DNA from: UBA3478 sp038134285 | GTDB taxonomy: Bacteria > Bacteroidota > Bacteroidia > Flavobacteriales > Flavobacteriaceae | Length of the DNA stretch: 64,000 bases | NCBI GenBank assembly: GCA_038134285.1 | Contig: JAYPUW010000004.1 | Location: forward strand, 1 to 64,000 | Reading direction: 5' to 3' | Part shown: piece by piece, positions 1 to 8,494 of the stretch | Layout of the letters: the number at the start of each line of letters is the position of its first letter | Position numbering within the stretch: the stretch's first letter is position 1 | Position numbers and translations under genes: made by a program | The notes under the pieces: model-generated | Told to the model about the DNA's origin: nothing | What the model saw: only the letters and a program-made list of their open reading frames with translations | Databases searched by the model: none

Positions 1-50
1 GCGTCAGCCTTCCAAGCTGAATGTCGCCGGTTCGAACCCGGTCTCCCGCT
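1..50 (+). tRNA. tRNA-Gly(TCC), 3' part
   Basis: This is the 3' portion of a tRNA cut by the window edge. The anticodon arm carries TCC in its loop, the T arm reads CCGGTTCGAACCCGG, and the 3' acceptor strand CTCCCGC is followed by a T discriminator, as expected for tRNA-Gly. The D arm and the 5' acceptor strand lie outside the window. It heads the usual tRNA-tuf cluster, and no CCA is encoded. Confidence 0.9.
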
Positions 51-98
51 CAAAATATTACAAAGAGTTTCAATGCTCTTGCTTTAAGGAAACATTAG

Positions 99-170
99 GC
101 CGGTGTAGCTCAGGGGTAGAGCGTTTCCTTGGTAAGGAAGAGGTCACGGGTTCAAATCCCGTCATTGGCT
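99..170 (+). tRNA. tRNA-Thr(GGT)
   Basis: A complete cloverleaf can be folded. Acceptor strands GCCGGTG and CATTGGC pair with G-T wobbles. The anticodon loop TTGGTAA gives GGT, which reads ACC/ACT threonine codons. The T arm is CGGGTTCAAATCCCG. It lies directly upstream of tuf, a common bacterial arrangement, and is probably cotranscribed with it and tRNA-Gly. Confidence 0.95.
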
Positions 171-260
171 CAAAGAACGAAAATTGAATGAACGTGCTAT
201 TAAGGCACAACCATTATAAAAATTGTACACTAATATAAACTAAGATTAAAATCATTAACA

Positions 261-1448
261 ATGGCAAAGGAAACATTTGACCGGTCGAAACCCCACTTGA
301 ATATTGGTACTATTGGGCACGTTGACCACGGTAAAACAACACTTACTGCTGCAATTACCTCGGTTCTTGCCAAAGCAGGTCTTTCAGAATTGAGAAGTTT
401 CGATTCTATCGATAACGCTCCTGAAGAGAAAGAGCGTGGTATCACCATTAATACTTCTCACGTGGAATATCAAACGGCTATCCGTCACTACGCACACGTT
501 GACTGTCCTGGTCACGCTGATTACGTAAAGAACATGGTTACTGGTGCTGCTCAGATGGACGGTGCTATTCTTGTAGTAGCTGCGACTGATGGACCTATGC
601 CACAAACTCGTGAGCACATCCTTCTTGGACGTCAGGTAGGTATTCCTCGTATCGTTGTTTTCCTTAACAAGGTTGACATGGTTGACGATGAAGAACTTCT
701 TGAGCTCGTTGAGATGGAAGTTCGTGAATTGCTTTCATTCTATGAGTATGATGGTGATAACGGACCTGTAATTTCTGGTTCTGCACTTGGTGCACTTAAC
801 GGAGAGCAAAAATGGGTAGATACAGTTATGGAGCTTATGGATGCTGTTGATAACTGGATCGAACTTCCTGCTCGTGATGTTGATAAGCCATTCTTGATGC
901 CTATCGAAGATGTGTTTACTATAACTGGTCGTGGTACTGTAGCTACAGGACGTATCGAAACAGGTGTTGCAAACACGGGAGATCCAGTTGAGATTATCGG
1001 TATGGGTGCTGAGAAATTGACTTCTACAATTACTGGGGTTGAGATGTTCCGTAAAATTCTTGACCGCGGTGAAGCTGGAGATAATGTTGGTCTACTTCTG
1101 CGTGGTATTGAGAAAACTGATATCAAAAGAGGTATGGTTATCTGTAAGCCAGGTTCAATAACTCCTCACGCTAAATTCAAGGCTGAGGTCTATATTTTGA
1201 AAAAAGAAGAAGGTGGTCGTCACACCCCATTCCACAACAACTACCGTCCACAGTTCTATGTAAGAACTACTGACGTAACAGGAAATATTGTACTTCCTGA
1301 TGGAGTTGAAATGGTTATGCCTGGTGATAACCTTACGATCACTGTTGATCTTATTCAGCCGATCGCACTTAACGTAGGACTTCGATTTGCTATCCGCGAA
1401 GGAGGTAGAACAGTTGGTGCTGGTCAGGTAACTGAAATTTTAGACTAA
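261..1448 (+). CDS. tuf: Elongation factor Tu
   Basis: The product is the GTPase that delivers aminoacyl-tRNA to the ribosomal A site. At 395 residues it has the usual family length. Visible motifs are the P-loop GHVDHGKT (residues 19-26), DCPGH near residue 81 and NKVD near residue 136, followed by the two beta-barrel domains ending in a GGRTVGAGQV motif. The ATG follows an A-rich leader without a clear Shine-Dalgarno sequence, as is normal for Bacteroidota. It sits between tRNA-Thr and tRNA-Trp. Confidence 0.99.
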   Translation: MAKETFDRSKPHLNIGTIGHVDHGKTTLTAAITSVLAKAGLSELRSFDSIDNAPEEKERGITINTSHVEYQTAIRHYAHVDCPGHADYVKNMVTGAAQMDGAILVVAATDGPMPQTREHILLGRQVGIPRIVVFLNKVDMVDDEELLELVEMEVRELLSFYEYDGDNGPVISGSALGALNGEQKWVDTVMELMDAVDNWIELPARDVDKPFLMPIEDVFTITGRGTVATGRIETGVANTGDPVEIIGMGAEKLTSTITGVEMFRKILDRGEAGDNVGLLLRGIEKTDIKRGMVICKPGSITPHAKFKAEVYILKKEEGGRHTPFHNNYRPQFYVRTTDVTGNIVLPDGVEMVMPGDNLTITVDLIQPIALNVGLRFAIREGGRTVGAGQVTEILD

Positions 1449-1471
1449 GTCTATAAGTATGAAGTATGTCT

Positions 1472-1500
1472 AAAGGGTGTCTCGTTTACGAGATACCTTT
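1472..1500 (+). terminator. Stem-loop after tuf
   Basis: AAAGG and TGTCTCG pair with CGAGATA and CCTTT around a TTTA loop, with one bulged G. Only a short T run follows, so this could be a weak terminator or a processing hairpin between tuf and tRNA-Trp. Confidence 0.5.
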
Positions 1501-1514
1501 TAGCGTACATAAAA

Positions 1515-1587
1515 ACGGGTGTAGCTCAGTTGGTAGAGCACTGGTCTCCAAAACCAGGTGTCGGGAGTTCGAGTCTCTCCTCCCGTG
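1515..1587 (+). tRNA. tRNA-Trp(CCA)
   Basis: The anticodon stem CTGGT/ACCAG encloses loop CTCCAAA with anticodon CCA. The D arm GTAGCTCAGTTGGTAGAGC and the T arm GGGAG-TTCGAGT-CTCTC are present, and the discriminator base is G as expected for tryptophan. The acceptor stem has one apparent T-T mismatch. Its place between tuf and secE is conserved in many bacteria. Confidence 0.93.
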
Positions 1588-1626
1588 CTAAAGTTTAGGC
1601 GCTAACGCTCATATTGGAAAATAAAG

Positions 1627-1812
1627 ATGATTACATATATCAAGGCATCACTAGAAGAACTTAAGAACAACGTTTCTTGGCCGACGCGTGAACAAGCATC
1701 GAACCTCATGGTAGTTGTGGCCGTGTTTTCTTTGATTTTTGCGTTGTTGACTTGGGGTGTTGATTCGGTTTTCAGCAGAGTGATTCAGGTGTATTTCGAT
1801 CTATTGAAGTAA
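1627..1812 (+). CDS. secE: Preprotein translocase subunit SecE
   Basis: A 61-residue protein of the short single-span SecE type. It has an amphipathic N-terminal part containing the conserved EELKNNVSWPTREQ stretch, followed by one hydrophobic transmembrane helix at about residues 27-55. SecE clamps SecY in the inner-membrane translocon. It lies immediately before nusG with a 6-base gap, the classical secE-nusG pair. Confidence 0.96.
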   Translation: MITYIKASLEELKNNVSWPTREQASNLMVVVAVFSLIFALLTWGVDSVFSRVIQVYFDLLK

Positions 1813-1818
1813 GAAAGA

Positions 1819-2370
1819 ATGGGTGAGGTTCTAGATAAAAAATGGTACGTGGTTCGCGCAGTGAGCGGACAAGAACATAAAATCAAAGGGTATATTGAGA
1901 CTGAGGTTGAACGCCAAGGTTTTAAAGATTACCTAGAGGAAGTTCTAGTTCCTACCGAAAAAGTTGTTCAGATTCGCAATGGTAAGAAAATCCAAAAGGA
2001 ACGTACGTATTTTCCTGGTTACATTATGATAAAGGCCAATTTGGCCGGTGAAATGGTGCACATTATCCGTTCGCTCACAAACGTTATAGGATTTTTAGGA
2101 GAAACTAAAGGAGGAGAACCAGTTCCACTTCGTAAATCTGAAGTGAACAGAATGCTAGGTAAAGTCGATGAGTTGTCAATGACTGCTGATGATATTGCCA
2201 TTCCTTTTGTATTAGGTGAAACCGTCAAAGTGGTTGACGGGCCGTTCAACGGATTCAACGGTACTATTGAAAAGATAAATGAAGAGAAGCGTAAGTTAGA
2301 GGTGATGGTGAAGATTTTTGGACGTAAGACACCACTAGAATTAAGCTATCTACAGGTAGATAAAATTTAA
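1819..2370 (+). CDS. nusG: Transcription termination/antitermination factor NusG
   Basis: This 183-residue protein has the N-terminal NGN domain (KKWYVVRAVSGQEHKIK at about residues 7-23, then FPGYIMI) and a C-terminal KOW domain (VKVVDGPFNGFNGTIEKI near residues 136-153). NusG binds RNA polymerase and couples it to Rho or the ribosome. It follows secE and precedes rplK, the standard order. Confidence 0.98.
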   Translation: MGEVLDKKWYVVRAVSGQEHKIKGYIETEVERQGFKDYLEEVLVPTEKVVQIRNGKKIQKERTYFPGYIMIKANLAGEMVHIIRSLTNVIGFLGETKGGEPVPLRKSEVNRMLGKVDELSMTADDIAIPFVLGETVKVVDGPFNGFNGTIEKINEEKRKLEVMVKIFGRKTPLELSYLQVDKI

Positions 2371-2393
2371 TTGTTACAACTATAAGTCGCTTA

Positions 2394-2418
2394 GTTGCAT
2401 GGCTTCCACTGATGCAAC
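2394..2418 (+). promoter_or_regulatory. Hairpin in the nusG-rplK gap
   Basis: GTTGCAT and ATGCAAC form a perfect 7-bp stem around an 11-base loop, 19 bases before the rplK start. A regulatory role, for instance a ribosomal-protein binding site controlling the rplKA mRNA, is inferred from position only; no known motif was identified. Confidence 0.3.
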
Positions 2419-2437
2419 GGCATTTTAAACACTCATC

Positions 2438-2875
2438 ATGGCAAAAGAAATAGGTAAAGTAGTTAAGCTACAAGTTAGGGGAGGTGCTGCGAACCCATCG
2501 CCACCGGTTGGACCCGCCTTAGGTGCCGCTGGTGTAAATATCATGGAGTTCTGTAAGCAGTTTAATGCGAGAACCCAAGATAAGGCAGGAAAAGTTCTTC
2601 CTGTTGTCATCAGCGTTTATACCGACAAGTCATTTGACTTCGTGGTAAAAACACCGCCGGCGGCCATTCAGTTATTGGAAGCAGCAAAAGTAAAGAAAGG
2701 TTCAGGAGAGCCCAATCGATCAAAAGTAGCGTCTGTAAACTGGGATCAGATTAAGTCTATTGCAGAAGACAAGATGGTAGATTTAAATGCATTTACTCTT
2801 GAGTCTGCAATGATGATGATTGCAGGTACGGCTAGATCAATGGGGATCAAAGTTTCAGGACAAAAACCTTTTTAA
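2438..2875 (+). CDS. rplK: 50S ribosomal protein L11
   Basis: A 145-residue protein of normal length. It has the N-terminal glycine/proline-rich segment (GGAANPSPPVGPALG at about residues 15-29) and the C-terminal rRNA-binding domain ending in ARSMGIKVSG. L11 forms the GTPase-associated stalk base. It is the first of four ribosomal protein genes before rpoB. Confidence 0.98.
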   Translation: MAKEIGKVVKLQVRGGAANPSPPVGPALGAAGVNIMEFCKQFNARTQDKAGKVLPVVISVYTDKSFDFVVKTPPAAIQLLEAAKVKKGSGEPNRSKVASVNWDQIKSIAEDKMVDLNAFTLESAMMMIAGTARSMGIKVSGQKPF

Positions 2876-2891
2876 TTCATCGACTTAAGTT

Positions 2892-3581
2892 ATGGCTAAA
2901 TTGACTAAAAAACAGAAAATTGCTTACGCTAAAGTTGATCGGAGCAAGCTTTACACGCTTAGAGAAGCTGCCGCTTTAGTTAAAGAGATCACCAATGTTA
3001 ATTTTGATGCTTCTGTAGACATTGCTGTTCGTTTGGGTGTTGATCCACGTAAAGCGAATCAAATGGTTCGCGGTGTGGTTACACTTCCTCATGGTACAGG
3101 TAAGGATGTTCGCGTTTTGGCACTCGTTACTCCTGAAAAGGAAGAAGAGGCTAAGTCTGCCGGTGCTGATTATGTAGGTCTAGATGAATATCTAGATAAG
3201 ATTAAATCAGGATGGACAGATGTAGATGTGATCATCACAATGCCTAGTGTGATGGGCAAACTTGGACCGTTAGGTCGCGTGCTTGGTCCTAGAGGATTGA
3301 TGCCAAACCCTAAAACAGGAACCGTTACCATGGATATCGCCAAGGCGGTATCTGAAGTAAAGTCTGGTAAAATTGATTTCAAGGTAGATAAGGCAGGTAT
3401 TGTTCACGCTGCTATTGGTAAAGTTTCTTTCGAGGCTGAAAAGATCGAAGGTAATGCCAAGGAAATTCTTGACACCTTGAATCGCATGAAGCCAGCGGCT
3501 GCAAAAGGGGTTTATATGAAGAGCGTTTATCTTTCATCAACCATGAGTCCTAGTGTTCCTTTAGATGTAAAGGCGCTTTAA
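2892..3581 (+). CDS. rplA: 50S ribosomal protein L1
   Basis: 229 residues, full length. The family signature is visible around MGKLGPLGRVLGPRGLMPNPK (about residues 122-142). L1 forms the mobile L1 stalk near the E site and in many bacteria also represses its own operon mRNA. It lies 16 bases after rplK and 21 before rplJ, so it is clearly cotranscribed. Confidence 0.98.
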   Translation: MAKLTKKQKIAYAKVDRSKLYTLREAAALVKEITNVNFDASVDIAVRLGVDPRKANQMVRGVVTLPHGTGKDVRVLALVTPEKEEEAKSAGADYVGLDEYLDKIKSGWTDVDVIITMPSVMGKLGPLGRVLGPRGLMPNPKTGTVTMDIAKAVSEVKSGKIDFKVDKAGIVHAAIGKVSFEAEKIEGNAKEILDTLNRMKPAAAKGVYMKSVYLSSTMSPSVPLDVKAL

Positions 3582-3602
3582 TTCACTTTAAGAAGTAATC
3601 GT

Positions 3603-4118
3603 ATGACTAGAGAAGAAAAAGCCCAAGTGATAGAGCAGTTGAAAGAGACCCTAGCGTCATCTTCAACCATTTATCTAGCCGATATATCAGGTTTGAACGC
3701 AGGTGACACTGCTGACTTGAGAAGAGCTTGCTTTAAAGCAGGTATCAGCTTATCGGTTGTTAAAAATACCTTGCTTAAAAAAGCAATGGAGGCTTCTGAT
3801 AAAGATTTTGGAGACTTAGCAACAGTGCTTAAGGGAGAGACATCAATTATGATTTCTGAAACCGGAAATGCGCCTGCGAAGTTGATCAAAAACTTTAGAA
3901 AGAATTCATCAAGACCAGCACTTAAAGGAGCCTTTGTTGAGGAGGCCATTTACATTGGAGACAACTTCCTTGACGCTCTTGTAAGTATCAAATCTAAAGA
4001 TGAGGTTATTGCCGAGATTGTTGCATTGCTTCAGTCACCTGCTAAGAATGTTATTTCTGGACTTAAGTCTGGTGGTGGCAAGCTTGCTGGAATCGTCAAG
4101 ACATTGTCGGAACGTTAA
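3603..4118 (+). CDS. rplJ: 50S ribosomal protein L10
   Basis: 171 residues. The N-terminal rRNA-binding domain starts MTREEKAQVIEQLKE and includes the VVKNTLLKKA helix. The C-terminal helix, which docks L7/L12 dimers, contains LLQSPAKNVISGLK. L10 anchors the L12 stalk, and the gene is paired with rplL as usual. Confidence 0.97.
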   Translation: MTREEKAQVIEQLKETLASSSTIYLADISGLNAGDTADLRRACFKAGISLSVVKNTLLKKAMEASDKDFGDLATVLKGETSIMISETGNAPAKLIKNFRKNSSRPALKGAFVEEAIYIGDNFLDALVSIKSKDEVIAEIVALLQSPAKNVISGLKSGGGKLAGIVKTLSER

Positions 4119-4169
4119 CTTGTACGCACTCAATTCTCAATATTTTAAACTTTATTAAAACGATAGAAA

Positions 4170-4553
4170 ATGGCAGATTTAAAAAATTTTGCAGAACAAT
4201 TAGTTAACCTTACTGTTAAAGAGGTTAATGAATTAGCTACTATTCTGAAAGATGAATACGGTATCGAGCCTGCTGCTGCTGCAGTTGCAGTTGCAAGTGG
4301 AGCTGCTGGTGGAGCCTCTGAGGGAGCAGCCGCAGAAGAAAAGTCAGAATTTGACGTAATTCTTAAGAATGCTGGAGCAAGCAAGCTTGCTGTAGTTAAA
4401 CTAGTTAAAGAACTAACTGGCCTTGGACTTAAAGAGGCTAAGGAAATCGTAGATAGCGCTCCTAAAGCTGTTAAAGAAGGAGTATCTAAAGACGAGGCTG
4501 AAGGTATCAAAAACTCTTTAGTAGAGGCTGGTGCTGAAGTTGAGCTTAAGTAA
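4170..4553 (+). CDS. rplL: 50S ribosomal protein L7/L12
   Basis: 127 residues. The N-terminal dimerisation helix is followed by a long alanine/glycine hinge (about residues 34-52) and the C-terminal domain (EKSEFDVILKNAG to EVELK). It is the multi-copy stalk protein that recruits translational GTPases. A strong hairpin separates it from rpoB. Confidence 0.98.
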   Translation: MADLKNFAEQLVNLTVKEVNELATILKDEYGIEPAAAAVAVASGAAGGASEGAAAEEKSEFDVILKNAGASKLAVVKLVKELTGLGLKEAKEIVDSAPKAVKEGVSKDEAEGIKNSLVEAGAEVELK

Positions 4554-4578
4554 TCTACTGTTCTAACTATTTAGGGTA

Positions 4579-4625
4579 AAGGCCTTTCCAATGCTGCTAT
4601 TGGTAAGGCCTTCACCTGTTTTTAT
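4579..4625 (+). terminator. Attenuator hairpin between rplL and rpoB
   Basis: A 14-position stem, paired except for one T-T mismatch, runs from AAGGCCTTTCCAAT to ATTGGTAAGGCCTT around GCTGCT. A T-rich run begins five bases downstream. Position and structure fit a partial terminator that lowers rpoBC expression relative to the ribosomal protein genes, as known at this junction in other bacteria. Confidence 0.7.
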
Positions 4626-4649
4626 TCATTAAATAAAATTATCCGTTCC

Positions 4650-7600
4650 ATGTTGTCGAATCAGACCGAGAGAGTAAACTTTGCTTCTGCTTCTAGTATA
4701 CCTGAGTACCCTGATTTTTTAGATATTCAAATTAAGTCATTTCAGGACTTTTTTCAGCTAGAGACGAAGTCAGATGCGCGTGAGAATGAAGGATTATTTA
4801 ACACCTTCATGGAAAATTTTCCGATCACCGATGCGCGTAACCAATTCGTCCTTGAGTTCTTGGATTACTTCGTTGATCCACCTCGCTACAATATACAAGA
4901 GTGTATTGAGAGAGGTCTGACCTACAGCGTTCCGTTGAAAGCGCGTTTGAAGCTCTATTGTACGGATCCTGAACACGAGGATTTTGAGACGATTGTACAA
5001 GACGTGTATTTGGGTACTATCCCTTACATGACTCCTTCTGGTACGTTTGTGATCAACGGAGCTGAGCGTGTTATCGTTTCACAGTTACACCGTTCACCTG
5101 GGGTCTTCTTTGGTCAATCGGTTCACGCGAATGGAACAAAATTATATTCTGCCCGTGTCATTCCTTTTAAAGGGTCATGGATTGAATTCGCTACAGACAT
5201 TAACGGTGTGATGTATGCGTACATCGATCGTAAAAAGAAATTACCGGTTACTACACTCTTTAGATCGATCGGATACGAGCGCGACAAAGACATTTTAGAG
5301 ATTTTTGACCTTTCAGAAGAGGTTAAGGTATCTAAGACCGGACTTAAAAAGGTTTTAGGGCGTAAGCTCGCTGCTCGTGTATTGAACACTTGGCATGAAG
5401 ATTTTGTAGATGAGGATACAGGTGAAGTAGTCTCTATCGAGCGTAACGAGATTGTGCTTGATCGCGATACTGTTCTTGAGAAAGAGCACCTAGATCAAAT
5501 CCTTGAAGCTGAGGTTAAAACCATCTTGCTGCACAAAGAAAACAATGCCCAGTCAGAGTATGCCATTATTCATAACACTTTGCAGAAAGACCCTACAAAC
5601 TCTGAAAAAGAGGCTGTAGAGCATATTTATAGACAACTTCGTAATGCAGAACCGCCTGACGAAGAGACCGCAAGGGGTATTATCGATAAGTTATTCTTCT
5701 CAGATCAGCGTTATAACCTCGGGGATGTAGGACGCTACCGAATGAATAAGAAACTCGGCCTTGATATTGGAATGGACAATCAAGTCTTGACTAAAGAGGA
5801 TATCATTACGATCATTAAACACCTTATTGAACTTATTAACTCTAAGGCTGAGATTGATGATATTGATCACTTGTCGAACCGTAGAATTCGAACGGTAGGA
5901 GAGCAGTTGTCTCAGCAGTTTGGTGTTGGTTTAGCCCGTATGGCTAGAACCATCCGTGAGCGTATGAATGTTCGTGACAACGAGGTATTTACACCTATTG
6001 ATTTGATCAATGCTAAGACCTTATCGTCTGTGATCAACTCATTCTTCGGAACGAACCAGCTTTCTCAGTTCATGGATCAAACCAACCCTCTTGCTGAAAT
6101 CACGCACAAGCGTCGTCTTTCGGCTCTAGGTCCAGGAGGTCTATCAAGAGAGCGTGCAGGATTCGAGGTGCGTGATGTTCACTATACGCATTACGGAAGA
6201 TTGTGTCCGATTGAAACACCAGAAGGACCAAACATTGGACTAATCTCTTCACTTTCGGTATTTGCCAAGGTCAACGCAATGGGATTCCTTGAAACTCCTT
6301 ACCACAAGGTTGAAAACGGAAAGGTTGACCTTTCAAAGCACGTATTTTTGAGTGCTGAGGAAGAAGAAGGGAAGAAAATTGCTCAAGCAAACATTCCCCT
6401 TTCTTCTGATGGAAAAATCGATACAGACAAGGTGATTGCGCGACTTGAAGGTGACTTCCCAGTTGTAGATCCATCTGAAATCCATTATACCGATGTTGCC
6501 CCGAACCAGATTGCATCTATTTCGGCTTCTTTGATTCCATTCCTAGAGCACGATGATGCGAACCGTGCACTCATGGGATCGAACATGATGCGTCAAGCAG
6601 TTCCATTGCTTCGTCCAGAGGCACCTATCGTAGGAACAGGTCTTGAGCGCCAGGTAGCTAAAGACTCACGAGTACTCATCAATGCAGAAGGTGACGGATT
6701 AGTAGAGTACGTTGATGCAGAGCGTATCATAATTAAATACAATATGACCGATCAAGAGCGTTTGGTCAGCTTTGAAGATGAATTTAAAGAGTATAAACTC
6801 ATTAAGTTTAGAAAGACAAACCAAGGATCAGCAATTAACCTAAAACCTATCGTTTCTAAAGGAAATAAGGTTGCTAAAGGACAAGTGCTGTGCGAGGGTT
6901 ATGCTACCGAGAAGGGAGAATTAGCCTTAGGTCGAAACATGAAGGTTGCCTTCATGCCTTGGAAGGGATATAACTTCGAGGATGCGATCGTAATTTCAGA
7001 GCGCGTGGTACGTGAGGATATTTTTACATCTATACACGTTGATGAGTATTCTCTTGAAGTTCGTGATACCAAATTAGGAGCAGAAGAACTTACCAATGAC
7101 ATTCCAAATGTCTCAGAAGAGGCCACCAAAGATCTTGATGAAAACGGTATGATTCGTATTGGTGCAGAGGTGAAGCCTGGTGATATTCTGATTGGTAAGA
7201 TCACTCCAAAAGGAGAATCTGATCCGACTCCAGAAGAAAAACTGCTTAGAGCCATCTTCGGTGATAAGGCAGGAGACGTTAAAGATGCCTCGCTCAAAGC
7301 TTCACCTTCGTTAAGAGGGGTAGTTATCGATAAGAAGTTGTTTGCGCGTTCTATCAAAGACAAGCGCAAGCGCTCTGAAGAAAAAGAAGCTATACGAGCG
7401 TTAGAACTCGAATACGAAGTAAAATTTCAGCAGCTTAAAGATCGTTTGGTCGATAAGTTATTTGCTATTGTCAACGGAAAGACCTCTCAAGGAGTACTTA
7501 ATGACCTCGGAGAAGAGGTACTACCAAAAGGAAAGAAGTACAGCCTAAAGATGCTTCACGCCGTAGACGATTTTGCTCACCTTGTTGGTGGAAGCTGGAC

Positions 7601-8459
7601 GGTTGATGATGAGACCAATGCGCTTATTGCTGACGTTCTTCACAACTACAAGATTAAGCTCAACGATCTGCAAGGAAACCTGCGTCGCGATAAGTTTACC
7701 ATCTCTGTAGGAGACGAGCTTCCTTCGGGTATTATGAAATTGGCTAAGGTATACATCGCCAAGAAGCGTAAGCTTAAAGTAGGTGATAAAATGGCCGGAC
7801 GCCACGGAAACAAAGGTATCGTTTCACGTATCGTTAGAGACGAAGACATGCCGTTCTTAGAAGACGGAACACCTGTGGACATCGTATTGAACCCACTAGG
7901 GGTACCTTCTCGAATGAATATTGGTCAGATTTATGAGACCGTGTTAGGATGGGCAGGTGCAAAACTGAATAAGAAGTTTGCAACTCCTATTTTCGATGGT
8001 GCGTCTTTAGACCAGATCAACGCACTTACAGAAGAGGCTGGTGTCCCACAATATGGACATACTTACCTCTACGACGGAGGAACCGGAGAACGCTTTGATC
8101 AGCCTGCTACCGTGGGTGTGATATACATGCTTAAACTGGGTCACATGGTGGATGATAAGATGCACGCGCGTTCTATTGGACCATACTCGCTTATCACTCA
8201 GCAACCTCTTGGAGGTAAAGCTCAGTTTGGTGGTCAGCGTTTTGGGGAAATGGAAGTATGGGCTCTTGAAGCTTATGGTGCGTCTTCAACCTTGCGTGAG
8301 ATTCTTACCGTGAAGTCTGATGATGTTATCGGACGTGCGAAGACTTACGAATCAATCGTTAAGGGTGAAACCATGCCAGAACCTGGATTACCTGAGTCAT
8401 TCAACGTGTTGATGCACGAATTGAAAGGACTAGGTCTTGATATTAGACTAGAAGAATAA
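4650..8459 (+). CDS. rpoB: DNA-directed RNA polymerase subunit beta
   Basis: 1269 residues, the length expected for Bacteroidota. Recognisable segments include the rifampicin-region sequence FFGTNQLSQFMDQTNPLAE, ALGPGGLSRERAGFEVRDV, the MPWKGYNFEDAIVISE stretch and the C-terminal GGKAQFGGQRFGEMEVWALE clamp region. It forms the catalytic core with RpoC, which follows after 35 bases. Confidence 0.99.
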   Translation: MLSNQTERVNFASASSIPEYPDFLDIQIKSFQDFFQLETKSDARENEGLFNTFMENFPITDARNQFVLEFLDYFVDPPRYNIQECIERGLTYSVPLKARLKLYCTDPEHEDFETIVQDVYLGTIPYMTPSGTFVINGAERVIVSQLHRSPGVFFGQSVHANGTKLYSARVIPFKGSWIEFATDINGVMYAYIDRKKKLPVTTLFRSIGYERDKDILEIFDLSEEVKVSKTGLKKVLGRKLAARVLNTWHEDFVDEDTGEVVSIERNEIVLDRDTVLEKEHLDQILEAEVKTILLHKENNAQSEYAIIHNTLQKDPTNSEKEAVEHIYRQLRNAEPPDEETARGIIDKLFFSDQRYNLGDVGRYRMNKKLGLDIGMDNQVLTKEDIITIIKHLIELINSKAEIDDIDHLSNRRIRTVGEQLSQQFGVGLARMARTIRERMNVRDNEVFTPIDLINAKTLSSVINSFFGTNQLSQFMDQTNPLAEITHKRRLSALGPGGLSRERAGFEVRDVHYTHYGRLCPIETPEGPNIGLISSLSVFAKVNAMGFLETPYHKVENGKVDLSKHVFLSAEEEEGKKIAQANIPLSSDGKIDTDKVIARLEGDFPVVDPSEIHYTDVAPNQIASISASLIPFLEHDDANRALMGSNMMRQAVPLLRPEAPIVGTGLERQVAKDSRVLINAEGDGLVEYVDAERIIIKYNMTDQERLVSFEDEFKEYKLIKFRKTNQGSAINLKPIVSKGNKVAKGQVLCEGYATEKGELALGRNMKVAFMPWKGYNFEDAIVISERVVREDIFTSIHVDEYSLEVRDTKLGAEELTNDIPNVSEEATKDLDENGMIRIGAEVKPGDILIGKITPKGESDPTPEEKLLRAIFGDKAGDVKDASLKASPSLRGVVIDKKLFARSIKDKRKRSEEKEAIRALELEYEVKFQQLKDRLVDKLFAIVNGKTSQGVLNDLGEEVLPKGKKYSLKMLHAVDDFAHLVGGSWTVDDETNALIADVLHNYKIKLNDLQGNLRRDKFTISVGDELPSGIMKLAKVYIAKKRKLKVGDKMAGRHGNKGIVSRIVRDEDMPFLEDGTPVDIVLNPLGVPSRMNIGQIYETVLGWAGAKLNKKFATPIFDGASLDQINALTEEAGVPQYGHTYLYDGGTGERFDQPATVGVIYMLKLGHMVDDKMHARSIGPYSLITQQPLGGKAQFGGQRFGEMEVWALEAYGASSTLREILTVKSDDVIGRAKTYESIVKGETMPEPGLPESFNVLMHELKGLGLDIRLEE

Positions 8460-8494
8460 TTCGCTCTCTTATAACAATAAAGCGTTACTAAACT

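Noticed and set aside
740..1126. Antisense open frames opposite tuf, rpoB, acn and other genes
   Set aside because: Codon-bias shadows of highly expressed genes, without start context or homology.
4210..4340. Low-complexity alanine-coding repeat in rplL as a tandem repeat
   Set aside because: It encodes the normal flexible hinge of L7/L12.
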